NCBI GenBank assembly: GCA_030697665.1
Contig: JAUYPJ010000037.1
Span: 1-64,000 of the forward strand
Direction: 5' to 3'
DNA: 64,000 nt
Source: Candidatus Omnitrophota bacterium
Lineage (GTDB): Bacteria > Omnitrophota > Gorgyraeia > Aquiviventales > Aquiviventaceae
Shown here: piece after piece, positions 1 to 7,606 of the stretch
Numbering within the stretch: position 1 is the stretch's first letter
Layout: the number at the start of each line of letters is the position of its first letter
Translations under genes and position numbers: made by a program
Notes under the pieces: generated by a model
Databases searched by the model: none
Seen by the model: only the letters and a program-made list of their open reading frames with translations
Told to the model about the DNA's origin: nothing

Positions 1-610
1 CAAGCGCGCCCGATTCAATGCTGGTGCCCCACAGGTTCTGGTCGATGCTGTACGGACGCCGCGTGGAGACGTCGATGGGGATCCGATGGCGCTTGGCGTA
101 GGCGATCTCCTCCTCCCGCGAGCGAAACGACCACTCCCGCACCGGGGCGATGATCTGCAGGGTGGGATCCAGCATCCTCGTGGTCAGCTCAAACCGCACC
201 TGGTCGTTGCCTTTGCCGGTGCACCCGTGGGCGACGGCCCGCGCTCCGGTTCGATGGGCGACGTCCACCAGGTGGGTCGCGATGAGCGGGCGCGAGAGCG
301 CCGTCGCCAGCAGGTAGTGGCCTTCGTAGACCGCATGCGCCTGCAGCGCCGGCCAGCAGTAGTCCATCAGGAACTGCGCGCGCAGATCCCGCACGATGAC
401 CTGGGAGGCGCCGGCGATCTTCGCGCGGCGGATCGCAGCGGCCCCTCCGGTCGTCCTTCCTGCGTCGGGACTCGCTCCGCTCGCCGGCGGCTCGCCCTGC
501 CCGACGTCCGCCATGAAGGCGATGACGCGATCCCCTCGTTCCGCCAGCCACTTCACGCAGACGGACGTATCCAGACCGCCTGAGTAGGCGAGGACGACGA
601 CTCGACTCAT
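1..610 (-). CDS. argG: Argininosuccinate synthase, amino-terminal part (cut by window edge)
   Basis: Joins citrulline and aspartate with ATP to give argininosuccinate, the next-to-last step of arginine synthesis in the cytoplasm. The reverse strand reads MSRVVVLAYSGGLDTSVCVK, whose AYSGGLDTS is the PP-loop nucleotide-binding motif of the family; further on are GHYLLATALSRPLIA and AHGCTGKGNDQVRFE, both typical of ArgG. The ATG at 610 is the only sensible start. About 203 codons are present and the rest lies beyond base 1. Odd: after DVGQGE there is a Pro/Ala/Gly/Ser-rich stretch of roughly 18 residues (PPASGASPDAGRTTGG) before the expected helix, encoded by GC-rich repetitive DNA near 450-500; it looks like an in-frame insertion. 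Last gene of the argCJBDFG run in this window. Confidence 0.93.
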   Translation of the reverse strand, partial: MSRVVVLAYSGGLDTSVCVKWLAERGDRVIAFMADVGQGEPPASGASPDAGRTTGGAAAIRRAKIAGASQVIVRDLRAQFLMDYCWPALQAHAVYEGHYLLATALSRPLIATHLVDVAHRTGARAVAHGCTGKGNDQVRFELTTRMLDPTLQIIAPVREWSFRSREEEIAYAKRHRIPIDVSTRRPYSIDQNLWGTSIESGAL

Positions 611-619
611 CGCAATCGT

Positions 620-694
620 AAGGTGAAAGGCGAAAGGTGAAAGGTGAAAGGGAAAGCCCAACAATCCGCAATCCGCAATCCGCAATCCGCAATT
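620..694. repeat. Heptamer repeats between argF and argG
   Basis: Two adjacent tandem arrays: about five units of AGGTGAA/AGGCGAA (620-656), then about five units of CAATCCG (662-694). Both have a seven-base period. They fill nearly all of the 97-base gap. Confidence 0.9.
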
Positions 695-707
695 TCCAGC
701 GTCATCG

Positions 708-1631
708 TCATTTTTTCCTTGCGAGTAACATGAGGAGGAGCGCCTTGTGGACGTGGAGGCGGTTCTCCGCCTGCTCAAACACCAGCGAGCGGCCGCTCTC
801 CATCACCCCGTCCGTGATCTCTTCTCCGCGGTGCGCCGGAAGGCAATGCATCACCCGGCAGCCCGGCTTGGCGTGCCGCAACAACGTTTCGTTGAGTTGG
901 TAGCGACGGAACGTCTTGAGGCGCTGCCGGCGCTCCGCTTCCTTGCCCATGCTCACCCACACGTCGGTGTAGACGACGTCGGCCCCGCGCACCGCGACGC
1001 GGGGATCGCGCTCCCACCGCAGCGAGGCCCCGTGCCGCTTGGCCAGCCGGAGCGCGCCCTCCCAGACGGCGCGATCCGGCCGATAGCGTGGAGGCGTCGC
1101 GACGACCGCATCGACCCCCAGCATGGCGCAGCCCTCCACGAGGGAGTGGAGGACGTTGTTGCCGTCTCCGATGTAGCTCAGCGTGATGCCCTTGAAGCGT
1201 CCGAACTGCTCCTTGATGGTGAGCAGATCCGCGAGCGCCTGGCACGGGTGCATGAGATCCGAGAGCCCATTCACGACCGGGACGCGGGCATAGGCGGCGA
1301 ACTCCTCGGCGTCGCGATGCGCAAACGTCCGGATGACGATGCCATTGACGTAGGCGGAGAGCACCCGCGCCACATCCCGAATCGGCTCCCGCTGGCCGAG
1401 CTGGATGTCCTCCTGGCCCAGGTAGACGACCGAACCGCCCAGCTGCAGGACGGCCACCTCGAACGCCACGCGGGTCCGCATGGAGGGCTTCTGAAAGACG
1501 AGCGCCACGATGTTGCGGTCCAGGGCCTTGCGTCCCACGGCGCGACGCCGCTTGCACTCGCCCGCCGCGCGCAGCAGCTCGCGAACCTCCTCAACGCTGA
1601 GGTCGGTCATGGTGAGGACATCACGCTTCAT
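708..1631 (-). CDS. argF: Ornithine carbamoyltransferase
   Basis: Transfers the carbamoyl group of carbamoyl phosphate to ornithine, giving citrulline. The protein has the carbamoyl-phosphate loop SMRTR (the family usually has STRTR), HPCQALADL, and the late MHCLPAHRGEEI motif carrying the ornithine-site cysteine; about 307 residues is normal for the family. A TTG one codon upstream (1634) is in frame, but the ATG at 1631 is the natural start. No strong Shine-Dalgarno sequence is visible because the upstream DNA is heptamer repeat. It lies between argD and argG in the arginine cluster, so ornithine rather than acetylornithine is the expected substrate. That last point is inferred from context and motif. 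Confidence 0.95.
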   Translation of the reverse strand: MKRDVLTMTDLSVEEVRELLRAAGECKRRRAVGRKALDRNIVALVFQKPSMRTRVAFEVAVLQLGGSVVYLGQEDIQLGQREPIRDVARVLSAYVNGIVIRTFAHRDAEEFAAYARVPVVNGLSDLMHPCQALADLLTIKEQFGRFKGITLSYIGDGNNVLHSLVEGCAMLGVDAVVATPPRYRPDRAVWEGALRLAKRHGASLRWERDPRVAVRGADVVYTDVWVSMGKEAERRQRLKTFRRYQLNETLLRHAKPGCRVMHCLPAHRGEEITDGVMESGRSLVFEQAENRLHVHKALLLMLLARKK

Positions 1632-1639
1632 CAATTAAC

Positions 1640-1750
1640 CGTCTGTTCGGTCAAGTCCGTCTGTTCGGTCAATTCGGTCAGGTCCGTCTCGTCGGTCGGA
1701 CGGACCCGACGGAATTGACGGAATTGACCGAATCGACCGAGAAGACCGAT
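1640..1750. repeat. GGTC/GTCC-type tandem repeat, argD/argF junction
   Basis: Arm one is made of variants of GTCTGTTCGGTCA; arm two, from about 1705, holds the complementary GACGGAATTGACC units, so the RNA can fold back. The repeat overlaps the 3' end of argD, encoding its last 20 or so residues and its stop codon. Confidence 0.9.
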
Positions 1751-2916
1751 TCTAAGATTGAGAGGGCGCGGTCAAGTTGCGCCCGGGTGATCGTCATCGC
1801 CGGCAGCAGGCGCAGCACCGTGCCTTGCGTGCAGTTGATCAGCAGCCGCTTCGCCCGGCAGGCCTCCACGATCGGCCGGCCGTCGCCCGTCAGCTCGATG
1901 CCCACCATGAACCCACGGCCCCGCACCTCGCGGATCAAGGGGACGCGCTGCGCCAACGCCTCCAGGCGCGCAAAGAGATGGCCGCTGAGCTGCGTCACCC
2001 GCTCCAAGAGCCGCTGTTTTTCCATCGCCTCGAACACCGCCAGGATGCAGGCGCAGCCCAACGGGTTGCCGCCATAGGTCGTCGCATGGGTGCCCGGCGT
2101 GAGGACGTCCGCCACCGCCCGCTTGGCCACGACCGCCCCGATGGGAAAGCCGCCCCCGAGCGTCTTGGCGAGGAGCAGCAGGTCGGGCTGGATCCCGCTC
2201 GGCTGGTAGGCGAACCACGCGCCGGTCCGCCCCATGCCGGTCTGAATCTCATCCGCGATCAGCAGCAGGCGATGATCATCGCACAGCCGGCGCACTCCCC
2301 GCAAGAACTCCGGGGACGCCACGCGCACCCCGCCCTCCCCCTGGATCGGCTCGATGAGGACGGCGCACGTCTTGGGCGTCAGGGCGCCGCGGATCGCGTC
2401 GAGGTCGTTGAACGGCACGCAGACGAACCCTGGCACCAGCGGCTCAAAGCCCTGCTGGTGCTTCGGTTGGCCCGTGGCGCTGAGCGCGGCCAGCGTGCGG
2501 CCGTGGAACGACCGCTCCATGACGATGATTTCGTAGCGGCCCTTCCCCCACCGGCGGGCCAGCTTGATCGCCGTCTCCACCGCTTCCGCCCCGCTGTTGG
2601 AGAAGAACACCTTGCCGTCGAACGACACCTCGACCAGCTTCTTCGCGGCCCGCCATTGCAGCGGGTGGTAGTAGTTGTTGGAGACGTGGATCACGCGGCT
2701 CGCCTGTCCCCGGATCGCGCCCAGGACCCAGGGGTGGCTATAGCCCAGGCCGCTCACCCCCCAGCCGGGAAACAGGTCCAGATACTCGCGCCCCTCGACG
2801 TCCCAGACGCGGCTGCCCTTCCCTTTCGTCACGACGAGAGGGCTCCTGACGTACGTGTTCATGACGTAGCGGTCGTACTGGTCAATTACGTCTTGAGTTG
2901 TCGAGTATCTGGTCAT
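1678..2916 (-). CDS. argD: Acetylornithine aminotransferase (PLP-dependent, class III)
   Basis: Converts N-acetylglutamate semialdehyde to N-acetylornithine with glutamate as amino donor. Class III aminotransferase features are plain: FFSNSGAEAVETAIKLAR, FHGRTLAALSATGQ, LLIADEIQTGMGRTG and the PLP lysine region LLLAKTLGGGFPIGAVVA. Length 412 is slightly long, because the carboxyl end reads SVDSVNSVNSVGSVRP followed by TRRT: a low-complexity tail encoded by the intergenic repeat, which also supplies the stop codon. The ATG at 2916 is followed by MTRYSTTQDVIDQYDRYVMN, a normal start for the family. It sits between argB and argF, each gap filled with the same repeat type. Confidence 0.95.
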   Translation of the reverse strand: MTRYSTTQDVIDQYDRYVMNTYVRSPLVVTKGKGSRVWDVEGREYLDLFPGWGVSGLGYSHPWVLGAIRGQASRVIHVSNNYYHPLQWRAAKKLVEVSFDGKVFFSNSGAEAVETAIKLARRWGKGRYEIIVMERSFHGRTLAALSATGQPKHQQGFEPLVPGFVCVPFNDLDAIRGALTPKTCAVLIEPIQGEGGVRVASPEFLRGVRRLCDDHRLLLIADEIQTGMGRTGAWFAYQPSGIQPDLLLLAKTLGGGFPIGAVVAKRAVADVLTPGTHATTYGGNPLGCACILAVFEAMEKQRLLERVTQLSGHLFARLEALAQRVPLIREVRGRGFMVGIELTGDGRPIVEACRAKRLLINCTQGTVLRLLPAMTITRAQLDRALSILESVFSVDSVNSVNSVGSVRPTRRT

Positions 2917-3010
2917 GTCCGTCAGTTCGGTCAGGTCCGTCTGTTCGGTCGGGTCCGTCTGTTCGGTCCGACCGACTAGACGGATGTGACGGAATCGACC
3001 GACAGACGGT
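2917..3010. repeat. GGTC/GTCC-type tandem repeat, argB/argD junction
   Basis: Same family as 1640-1750: arm of GTCAGTTCGGTCAGGTCC-like units (2919-2968), then the complementary arm CGACCGACTAGACGG onward to 3009. The TAA stop of argB (3010-3012) touches its end. Confidence 0.9.
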
Positions 3011-3861
3011 TATCGAATCAGTTCCGTTCCGATCCCCCGCTTCGTGAAGATCTCCAGCAGCATCGCATGGGGAACCGCCGCATCGATGATGTGGGTTTTT
3101 TTCACCCCGCCCCGCAGCGCGTCGATGCAGGCCTTGACCTTCGGGATCATGCCTTCCTGGATGACCTGACGCTCCAGGAGGATCGTCGTCTCCCGGATGG
3201 AGAGGGTCGAAATCAACGAGCTGACGTCGTTCGGCTGCCGGAGGATTCCCCGGACGTTCGTCAGGAGAACGAACTTCTCCGCCTTCAGGTGCACCGCCAC
3301 TTCGCTGGCGACATGGTCCGCATTGATGTTGTACAGCCGGCCATCCGGTCCCTTGCCGACGGGCGACAGGACGGGGATGGCCTGGCGCAGGAACGCCTCG
3401 CGCAGCGCCCCGGTGCGCACCGTCTGGACGGAGCCCACGCAGCCCAGTTGGTGGGCGCGGGGATGGGGTCGGGCGACGATGACGCCTCGATGCGCGGTGA
3501 TGCCATCAACACACCCGCCCAGCGTCTTGACCTGGGCGGTCAGGCGGCGGTTCACGGCGTCCAACTCCCGGCTCACGATGCGCATCGTTTCCCGATCCGT
3601 CACGCGCATCCCGTCGATGAACGCGGTCCCCTTGCCGGCCGCGGAGAGCTTGCGCGTGATCATCGGCCCGCCCCCGTGCACCAGCACCGGGTGGATCCCC
3701 ACGGCGCTGAGGAAGACCAGATCCTGCAGGATGCCTCGGATGGCCGCCGGATTGTCGATGGCGCTGCCGCCGTACTTGGCCACGATGACCTTGCCGCGGA
3801 AGGCCTGGAGATACGGCAGCGCCTCGATCAGGATATCAGCTTTTCGAATCGACTCTTCCAT
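3010..3861 (-). CDS. argB: Acetylglutamate kinase
   Basis: Phosphorylates N-acetylglutamate, the second step of the acetylated arginine pathway. Amino acid kinase motifs are present: VIVAKYGGSAI near the start, GIHPVLVHGGGPMITRKL, and a late ADHVASEVAVHLKAEKFVLLTN with LTNVRGIL. The carboxyl end keeps GMIPKVKACIDALRGGV and THIIDA, typical of ArgB. I chose the ATG at 3861 (MEESIRKADIL, about 283 residues); an in-frame ATG at 3891 would add MTDYSERSEV, which is encoded by the flanking CTACTGA-type repeat and is less likely to be native. Neither start has a clear Shine-Dalgarno sequence. Confidence 0.94.
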   Translation of the reverse strand: MEESIRKADILIEALPYLQAFRGKVIVAKYGGSAIDNPAAIRGILQDLVFLSAVGIHPVLVHGGGPMITRKLSAAGKGTAFIDGMRVTDRETMRIVSRELDAVNRRLTAQVKTLGGCVDGITAHRGVIVARPHPRAHQLGCVGSVQTVRTGALREAFLRQAIPVLSPVGKGPDGRLYNINADHVASEVAVHLKAEKFVLLTNVRGILRQPNDVSSLISTLSIRETTILLERQVIQEGMIPKVKACIDALRGGVKKTHIIDAAVPHAMLLEIFTKRGIGTELIR

Positions 3862-3879
3862 AACCTCGCTGCGCTCGGA

Positions 3880-3957
3880 GTAGTCAGTCATCAGTCAACA
3901 GTAGTCAGTGATCCGTCCACTGCCCACTGACTACTGCCTACTGACTACTGCCTACCT
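3880..3957. repeat. CTACTGC/CTACTGA heptamers, argJ/argB junction
   Basis: Tandem TAGTCAGT/CATCAGTCAACAGTAGTC units followed by CTACTGC-CTACTGA-CTACTGC units (about 3922-3955) that are complementary to the first arm. Fills the gap between argJ and argB. Confidence 0.85.
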
Positions 3958-3974
3958 TTTTGGTTCTCCTTGAG

Positions 3975-5174
3975 TTATGTCGGATAACGGGCGTTGATGC
4001 GGACGTACGCCTCGGTGAGGTCGCACGTCAGCATCCGGCCGCGGCCGCGGCCGGCGTGCAGGTGGATTCGCACCGTCACGCGCGGCGGCTTCAGCAGGGC
4101 GCGGGCGAGCGACTTGCCCACCCGCAGCGCCACCCCGCCGGAGACCACCGGCGTGGAGCCGATCGCCACCTCAAGAGCGGATGGATCGAAACGCGCGGGC
4201 GAGGCCCCGACCGCCGCCGCGATGCGGCCCACGTTGGGATCGCCGCCGGCCAGCATGGTCTTCACCAGCGGCGAGCAGGCGACCTGGCGCGCGCAGGCCT
4301 GGGCCTCATCGTCCGTCCGAGCCCCGAGGACTTCCACCTCCATGAGGCGCGCCGCCCCTTCGCCGTCCTCCACGATGAGCGTCGCCAGCCGCTGCGTGAG
4401 CGCCTGGAGCATCGCGGCGAATCGACGGGAGCCGGCGCTGCTGGCGCGGATGGTAACCCGCGCGCGCCCGCCAGCCAGGGCGAAGACCGTGTCGTTCGTG
4501 CTCATCTCGCCGTCCACGCTGATTCGGTTGAACGTCCGGCTGGCGGCCTCCCGCAAGAGACGGCGCAGGAGCTCTGGCGCGATCTCCACGTCAGTCGTCA
4601 GGACGCACAGCATGGTCGCCATCGACGGGGCGATCATCCCGGCGCCCTTGGCCATGCCGCCGATGCGGCACCGCCGGCCGGCGATCGTCGTCTCCAAAGC
4701 GGCCTCTTTGCCGCGCAGGTCGGTGGTGAGGATGGCTTGGGCCGCCGCCTCATGGTGCCTCCGGCTGAGCGCCTGCGCGAGCTGTGGGATCACCCGGAGG
4801 ATCCTGGGAACGGGCAGCCGCCTGCCGATGATGCCGGTCGAGGCGAGGAGGATGTCCCGCTCCTTAAGCCCCAACGCGCGCGCCGCGGCTCGACCCAGGG
4901 CACGCGCATCTTCGCCGCCCGCCGCCCCGGTGAGGCAGTTCGCGCAGCCGCTGTTGATCAGGATCGCCCTCGCCACGCCGCGCCGCAGCCGTTGCCGGCT
5001 GATCAGAACCGGCGCGGCCAGGATCCGGTTCGTCGTCAGGACGCCGGCGGCGGCGGCCGGGGCATCCGAGACGATGAGGGCCAGATCGGGTTTCCGGCCC
5101 CGCTTGATCCCTGCGCTGACGCCTGCAGCTCGAAACCCTGCTGCCGCCGTCACCCCTCCTGGGATCCAGTTCAT
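3975..5174 (-). CDS. argJ: Glutamate N-acetyltransferase / amino-acid N-acetyltransferase (ArgJ)
   Basis: Moves the acetyl group from acetylornithine to glutamate; bifunctional members also use acetyl-CoA. The self-cleavage site is visible as AKGAGMIAPSMATMLCVL, where the chain is cut before the conserved Thr of ATML to give two subunits. The first part keeps NSGCANCLTGAAG and LLASTGIIGRRLP, the second NDTVFALAGG. I chose the second of two consecutive Met codons (5174, MNWIPGGVTAAAGF, 399 residues); the reading frame stays open to 5195 into repeat DNA. With argC, argB, argD, argF and argG adjacent, this gene closes the acetyl-recycling cycle, although argA function cannot be judged here. Confidence 0.94.
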   Translation of the reverse strand: MNWIPGGVTAAAGFRAAGVSAGIKRGRKPDLALIVSDAPAAAAGVLTTNRILAAPVLISRQRLRRGVARAILINSGCANCLTGAAGGEDARALGRAAARALGLKERDILLASTGIIGRRLPVPRILRVIPQLAQALSRRHHEAAAQAILTTDLRGKEAALETTIAGRRCRIGGMAKGAGMIAPSMATMLCVLTTDVEIAPELLRRLLREAASRTFNRISVDGEMSTNDTVFALAGGRARVTIRASSAGSRRFAAMLQALTQRLATLIVEDGEGAARLMEVEVLGARTDDEAQACARQVACSPLVKTMLAGGDPNVGRIAAAVGASPARFDPSALEVAIGSTPVVSGGVALRVGKSLARALLKPPRVTVRIHLHAGRGRGRMLTCDLTEAYVRINARYPT

Positions 5175-5194
5175 CATTCGCGACCAAAAGACCA

Positions 5195-5283
5195 ACGTGA
5201 ATTTCGGATTCCGGATTTCGGATTTCGGATTTCCAGTTCTTGATCAATCCGCAATCCGCAATCCGCAATCCGCAATGTCCCGT
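5195..5283. repeat. GGATTTC and CAATCCG heptamer arms, argC/argJ junction
   Basis: Four GGATTTC-type heptamers (5206-5233) followed by about five CAATCCG heptamers (5245-5277). The GGATT of one arm pairs with the AATCC of the other in seven-base register, giving a long imperfect hairpin. Confidence 0.9.
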
Positions 5284-5289
5284 GGTGTT

Positions 5290-6330
5290 TCATGACAGGA
5301 GCCCCGTCGTCTCAGGCCAGCCCATCCGCAGGTTGAGGTTTTGGACGGCTTGTCCCGCGGCCCCCTTCACGAGATTGTCGAGGACAGCCGTGACGATCAG
5401 CCGCCGCCGGGGGCCATCGACCAGGAAGGCCAGGTCGCAGTAGTTGGTTCCCTCGACGTCGCGGATCCTCGGCCACTGGTGCTCCGGTCGCAGCCGAACG
5501 AAGGGGGCCTGACGGTAGCCGTTACGGTAGGCCTCCTCCACCTGTTGGCGCGTGACGTCACGGCTCAGCCGGAGATAGATCGTCGAGAAGATTCCCCGGT
5601 TGAGCGGGACGACGTGGGGCACGAAGCACAGCGACACGGCGCCGTCAGCCCCGCACGCGGCAAGCGCCTGCTCGATCTCAGGGGCGTGTTGATGCGCGTT
5701 GACCTTGTACGCCCAGAGATTCTCGTTCATCTCGGCGAACAACAAGTCTGGCTCCGCCTTGCGGCCGGTGCCGGTGAGGCCCGACTTCGCATCGACGACG
5801 ATCCCGTCACGTTCCACGAGCCCGGCGCGCAGCAGCGGCGCGCAGGCCAGAATGGCCGCCGTCGCATAGCAGCCGGGGTTGGCGATCAGCCGGGCCTCGC
5901 GGATCGTCCGGGCCTCAAGCTCCGGCAGCCCGTAGGCCGCCTCCTGCAATAGCGCGGGCTGCGTATGGGTCTTGCCGTACCAGCGCTCGAAGATCGCGGG
6001 GTCCTTCAATCGGAAGTCGCCGGCGAGGTCGATGACGATCCGTCCGGCTTTGAGCAACGTGGGGACGAGGTCCATCGACATCCCGTGCGGCAGGACGAGC
6101 AGGGCGATGTCGCAGGACCGGGCGAGGCGGTCAACGTCCAACGACTCTATCGCGAGGTCGAGTCGGCGGGCAAATCGGGGATAAAGCTCTGAGGCAGGGA
6201 CCGGGCGTTCCCGCTTGGCTGAGGCCGCCAGGCAGGTAAGCTGGACCGTTGGATGGGTAAGGAGCAACCGGATGAGCTCTTCGCCGGCGTAGCCGGTTGC
6301 GCCGGCAATGGCCACTCGCACGTCTGACAT
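5290..6330 (-). CDS. argC: N-acetyl-gamma-glutamyl-phosphate reductase
   Basis: Reduces N-acetylglutamyl phosphate to the semialdehyde with NADPH. Starts MSDVRVAIAGATGYAGEEL, with the Rossmann GxTGYxG motif; the catalytic cysteine is in LIANPGCYATAAILACAPL, and LKAGRIVIDLAGDFRLKD and VSLCFVPHVVPLNRGI are family blocks. Length 346 is normal. It is the first arg gene transcribed, 127 bases after rpsI, and that gap is filled with the CACGG-type repeat, so co-transcription with rpsI is possible but unproven. Confidence 0.95.
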   Translation of the reverse strand: MSDVRVAIAGATGYAGEELIRLLLTHPTVQLTCLAASAKRERPVPASELYPRFARRLDLAIESLDVDRLARSCDIALLVLPHGMSMDLVPTLLKAGRIVIDLAGDFRLKDPAIFERWYGKTHTQPALLQEAAYGLPELEARTIREARLIANPGCYATAAILACAPLLRAGLVERDGIVVDAKSGLTGTGRKAEPDLLFAEMNENLWAYKVNAHQHAPEIEQALAACGADGAVSLCFVPHVVPLNRGIFSTIYLRLSRDVTRQQVEEAYRNGYRQAPFVRLRPEHQWPRIRDVEGTNYCDLAFLVDGPRRRLIVTAVLDNLVKGAAGQAVQNLNLRMGWPETTGLLS

Positions 6331-6359
6331 CTATGAGGTTGAATCATCATCTTATCACA

Positions 6360-6457
6360 GAATCACAGTCCACGAAACCACGGAAGCGCCACGGAAGCAC
6401 GGAAACGGCTCTTCGAGGCTTTCTCTGTGTCTCCGTGGAATTCTGTGTCATCTGTGG
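6360..6457. repeat. CACGGAA / TTCCGTG fold-back repeat, rpsI/argC junction
   Basis: Arm one is CCACGGAAGCGCCACGGAAGC with further CACGGAAAC; arm two is TCTCTGTGTCTCCGTGG onward to TCTGTGGTTA. The rpsI stop TAA (6458-6460) is the first triplet of the repeat in the transcribed direction. Same family at 7415, 15040 and 28112. Confidence 0.9.
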
Positions 6458-6919
6458 TTATCGCTTCGTCCACTGGAAGCGCGCGCGAGCGCCCTTGCGC
6501 CCGTATTTCTTGCGCTCCTTCATGCGCGGATCACGGGTTAAGAACCCTGCGCCGCGCAGGGCCGTCCGGTAGGCCGGGTCGAGCTTGGTCAGCGCGCGGG
6601 CAATCCCTAACCTGATGGCGCCGGCCTGACCGCTGAGGCCGCCTCCCTCAACGGAAACGAGCACGTTGTACTTCCCCAACTGATGCGTGAGGAGCAGCGG
6701 GGAGCGGATCGCCAATCGCAACCCTTCGCGCACGAAGTACCGGTCGTACGGCTGCTTGTTCACGAGGATGGCCCCCGGGCCGGGCACCAGCCGGACGCGC
6801 GCGACCGACTCCTTGCGCCGCCCGGTGCCCATCAGGGTAGCCCCCTGCTGGATCGGCTCTGCCGGGCGCTGGGCAGGCTGTTCCTGCACCGCCGAGGGGC
6901 TGGTCGAGGTCTCACCCAT
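6458..6919 (-). CDS. rpsI: 30S ribosomal protein S9 (uS9)
   Basis: Small-subunit ribosomal protein whose carboxyl tail reaches the P-site tRNA. The body [41 protein letters not shown] and the tail [17 protein letters not shown] are diagnostic; the usual ending is FSKR. Before TGRRK there is an extra low-complexity stretch of about 30 residues ([20 protein letters not shown]), longer than most S9 proteins. The ATG at 6919 (or 6925) overlaps the rplM stop (6912-6914), consistent with the widely conserved rplM-rpsI coupling; a later start at 6832 (MGTGRRKES) is also possible and would remove the extension. Confidence 0.96.
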   Translation of the reverse strand: MGETSTSPSAVQEQPAQRPAEPIQQGATLMGTGRRKESVARVRLVPGPGAILVNKQPYDRYFVREGLRLAIRSPLLLTHQLGKYNVLVSVEGGGLSGQAGAIRLGIARALTKLDPAYRTALRGAGFLTRDPRMKERKKYGRKGARARFQWTKR

Positions 6920-7370
6920 GGGCATCCGGCATCCTGATCAACGCAGGGCTGACAGGCTGTAGTTGCTGGGCGGCGTGGGGATGAGCGGGACCTGCGTAGA
7001 TCTTGAGCTTGGTCAGCATCCGTCGGCCCAGCGGCCCATCCGGCATCATGCCCTTCACCGCCTGTCGCAAGACGCGCTCGGGGTGCGTCCTCAGCACCTG
7101 CTCTAGCGTGCGCACCTTGAGGCCACCGGGGTAGCCTGAGTAGCGTTGGTATATCTTCTGCGCTCGCTTGTTCCCTGTCACGGCGATTTTCTCGGCGTTG
7201 ATCACGACGACCCAGTCCCCCGTATCCAGAAAGGGTGTGTAGGTCACCTGGTGCTTGCCGCGCAGGATGAGGGCGATCCGGCTTGCGAGACGTCCCAGCA
7301 CGTGGTGCTGCGCGTCAACGAGGAGCCACTTCCGCTTGAGGCGTTTGACATCGGGGAGCGTCGTCGTCAT
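6912..7370 (-). CDS. rplM: 50S ribosomal protein L13 (uL13)
   Basis: Early-assembling large-subunit protein. Diagnostic blocks: [49 protein letters not shown] and [20 protein letters not shown]. Length 152 is normal. The start ATG at 7370 lies only 10 bases downstream of a good -10 box (7381-7386), so the message probably has almost no 5' leader. It is followed by rpsI with a short overlap. Confidence 0.97.
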   Translation of the reverse strand: MTTTLPDVKRLKRKWLLVDAQHHVLGRLASRIALILRGKHQVTYTPFLDTGDWVVVINAEKIAVTGNKRAQKIYQRYSGYPGGLKVRTLEQVLRTHPERVLRQAVKGMMPDGPLGRRMLTKLKIYAGPAHPHAAQQLQPVSPALIRMPDAHG

Positions 7371-7380
7371 GAGGCTGACG

Positions 7381-7410
7381 AGTGTAGCACAGGCCGTCGA
7401 GGGGTGTCAA
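7381..7410 (-). promoter_or_regulatory. Sigma70-type promoter of rplM-rpsI, nearly leaderless
   Basis: On the minus strand: TTGACA (7405-7410), an 18-base spacer, then TACACT (7381-7386) preceded by TGC (extended -10). Only 10 bases separate TACACT from the rplM ATG at 7370, so the start of transcription would fall within a few bases of the start codon. Confidence 0.75.
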
Positions 7411-7414
7411 CGTC

Positions 7415-7507
7415 AATCCACAGAAGCACAGAGGGGCACAGAAACACAGGAGATTTCTCGATGAACCCGTCTCTGTGTTTCAGTGGAATTCTGTGGCCTC
7501 TGTGGTG
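7415..7507. repeat. CACAGAA / TTCTGTG fold-back repeat, upstream of rplM
   Basis: CCACAGAAGCACAGAGGGGC with CACAGAAACACAGG on one side and CTCTGTGTTTCAGTGGAATTC with CTGTGGCCTCTGTGG on the other, so the arms can pair. It starts directly after the stop of the small membrane protein (7508-7510). CACGG-family variant. Confidence 0.88.
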
Positions 7508-7606
7508 TCATCTTTTATGACGGAAGATGAGGCGGAAGCAGAAGAGGCAGAGGGCGATGATCAGCCCCCAGGAGACGATGAGAAACGCCCATCCAGACGG
7601 TCTCAT
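7508..7606 (-). CDS. Small membrane protein, probable NSS-transporter partner (MetS-like)
   Basis: A 32-residue protein: amino end MRPSGWAFLIVSWGLIIALC, ending FRHKR. It is one hydrophobic helix with a positively charged carboxyl end. Its ATG (7604-7606) overlaps the TGA of the NSS transporter (7603-7605) by the classic ATGA arrangement, so the two are translationally coupled. Bacterial NSS transporters of the MetP type are known to be followed by a tiny one-helix subunit (MetS family) in the same position. Assignment rests on size, topology and position, since such short sequences diverge fast. Confidence 0.7.
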   Translation of the reverse strand: MRPSGWAFLIVSWGLIIALCLFCFRLIFRHKR

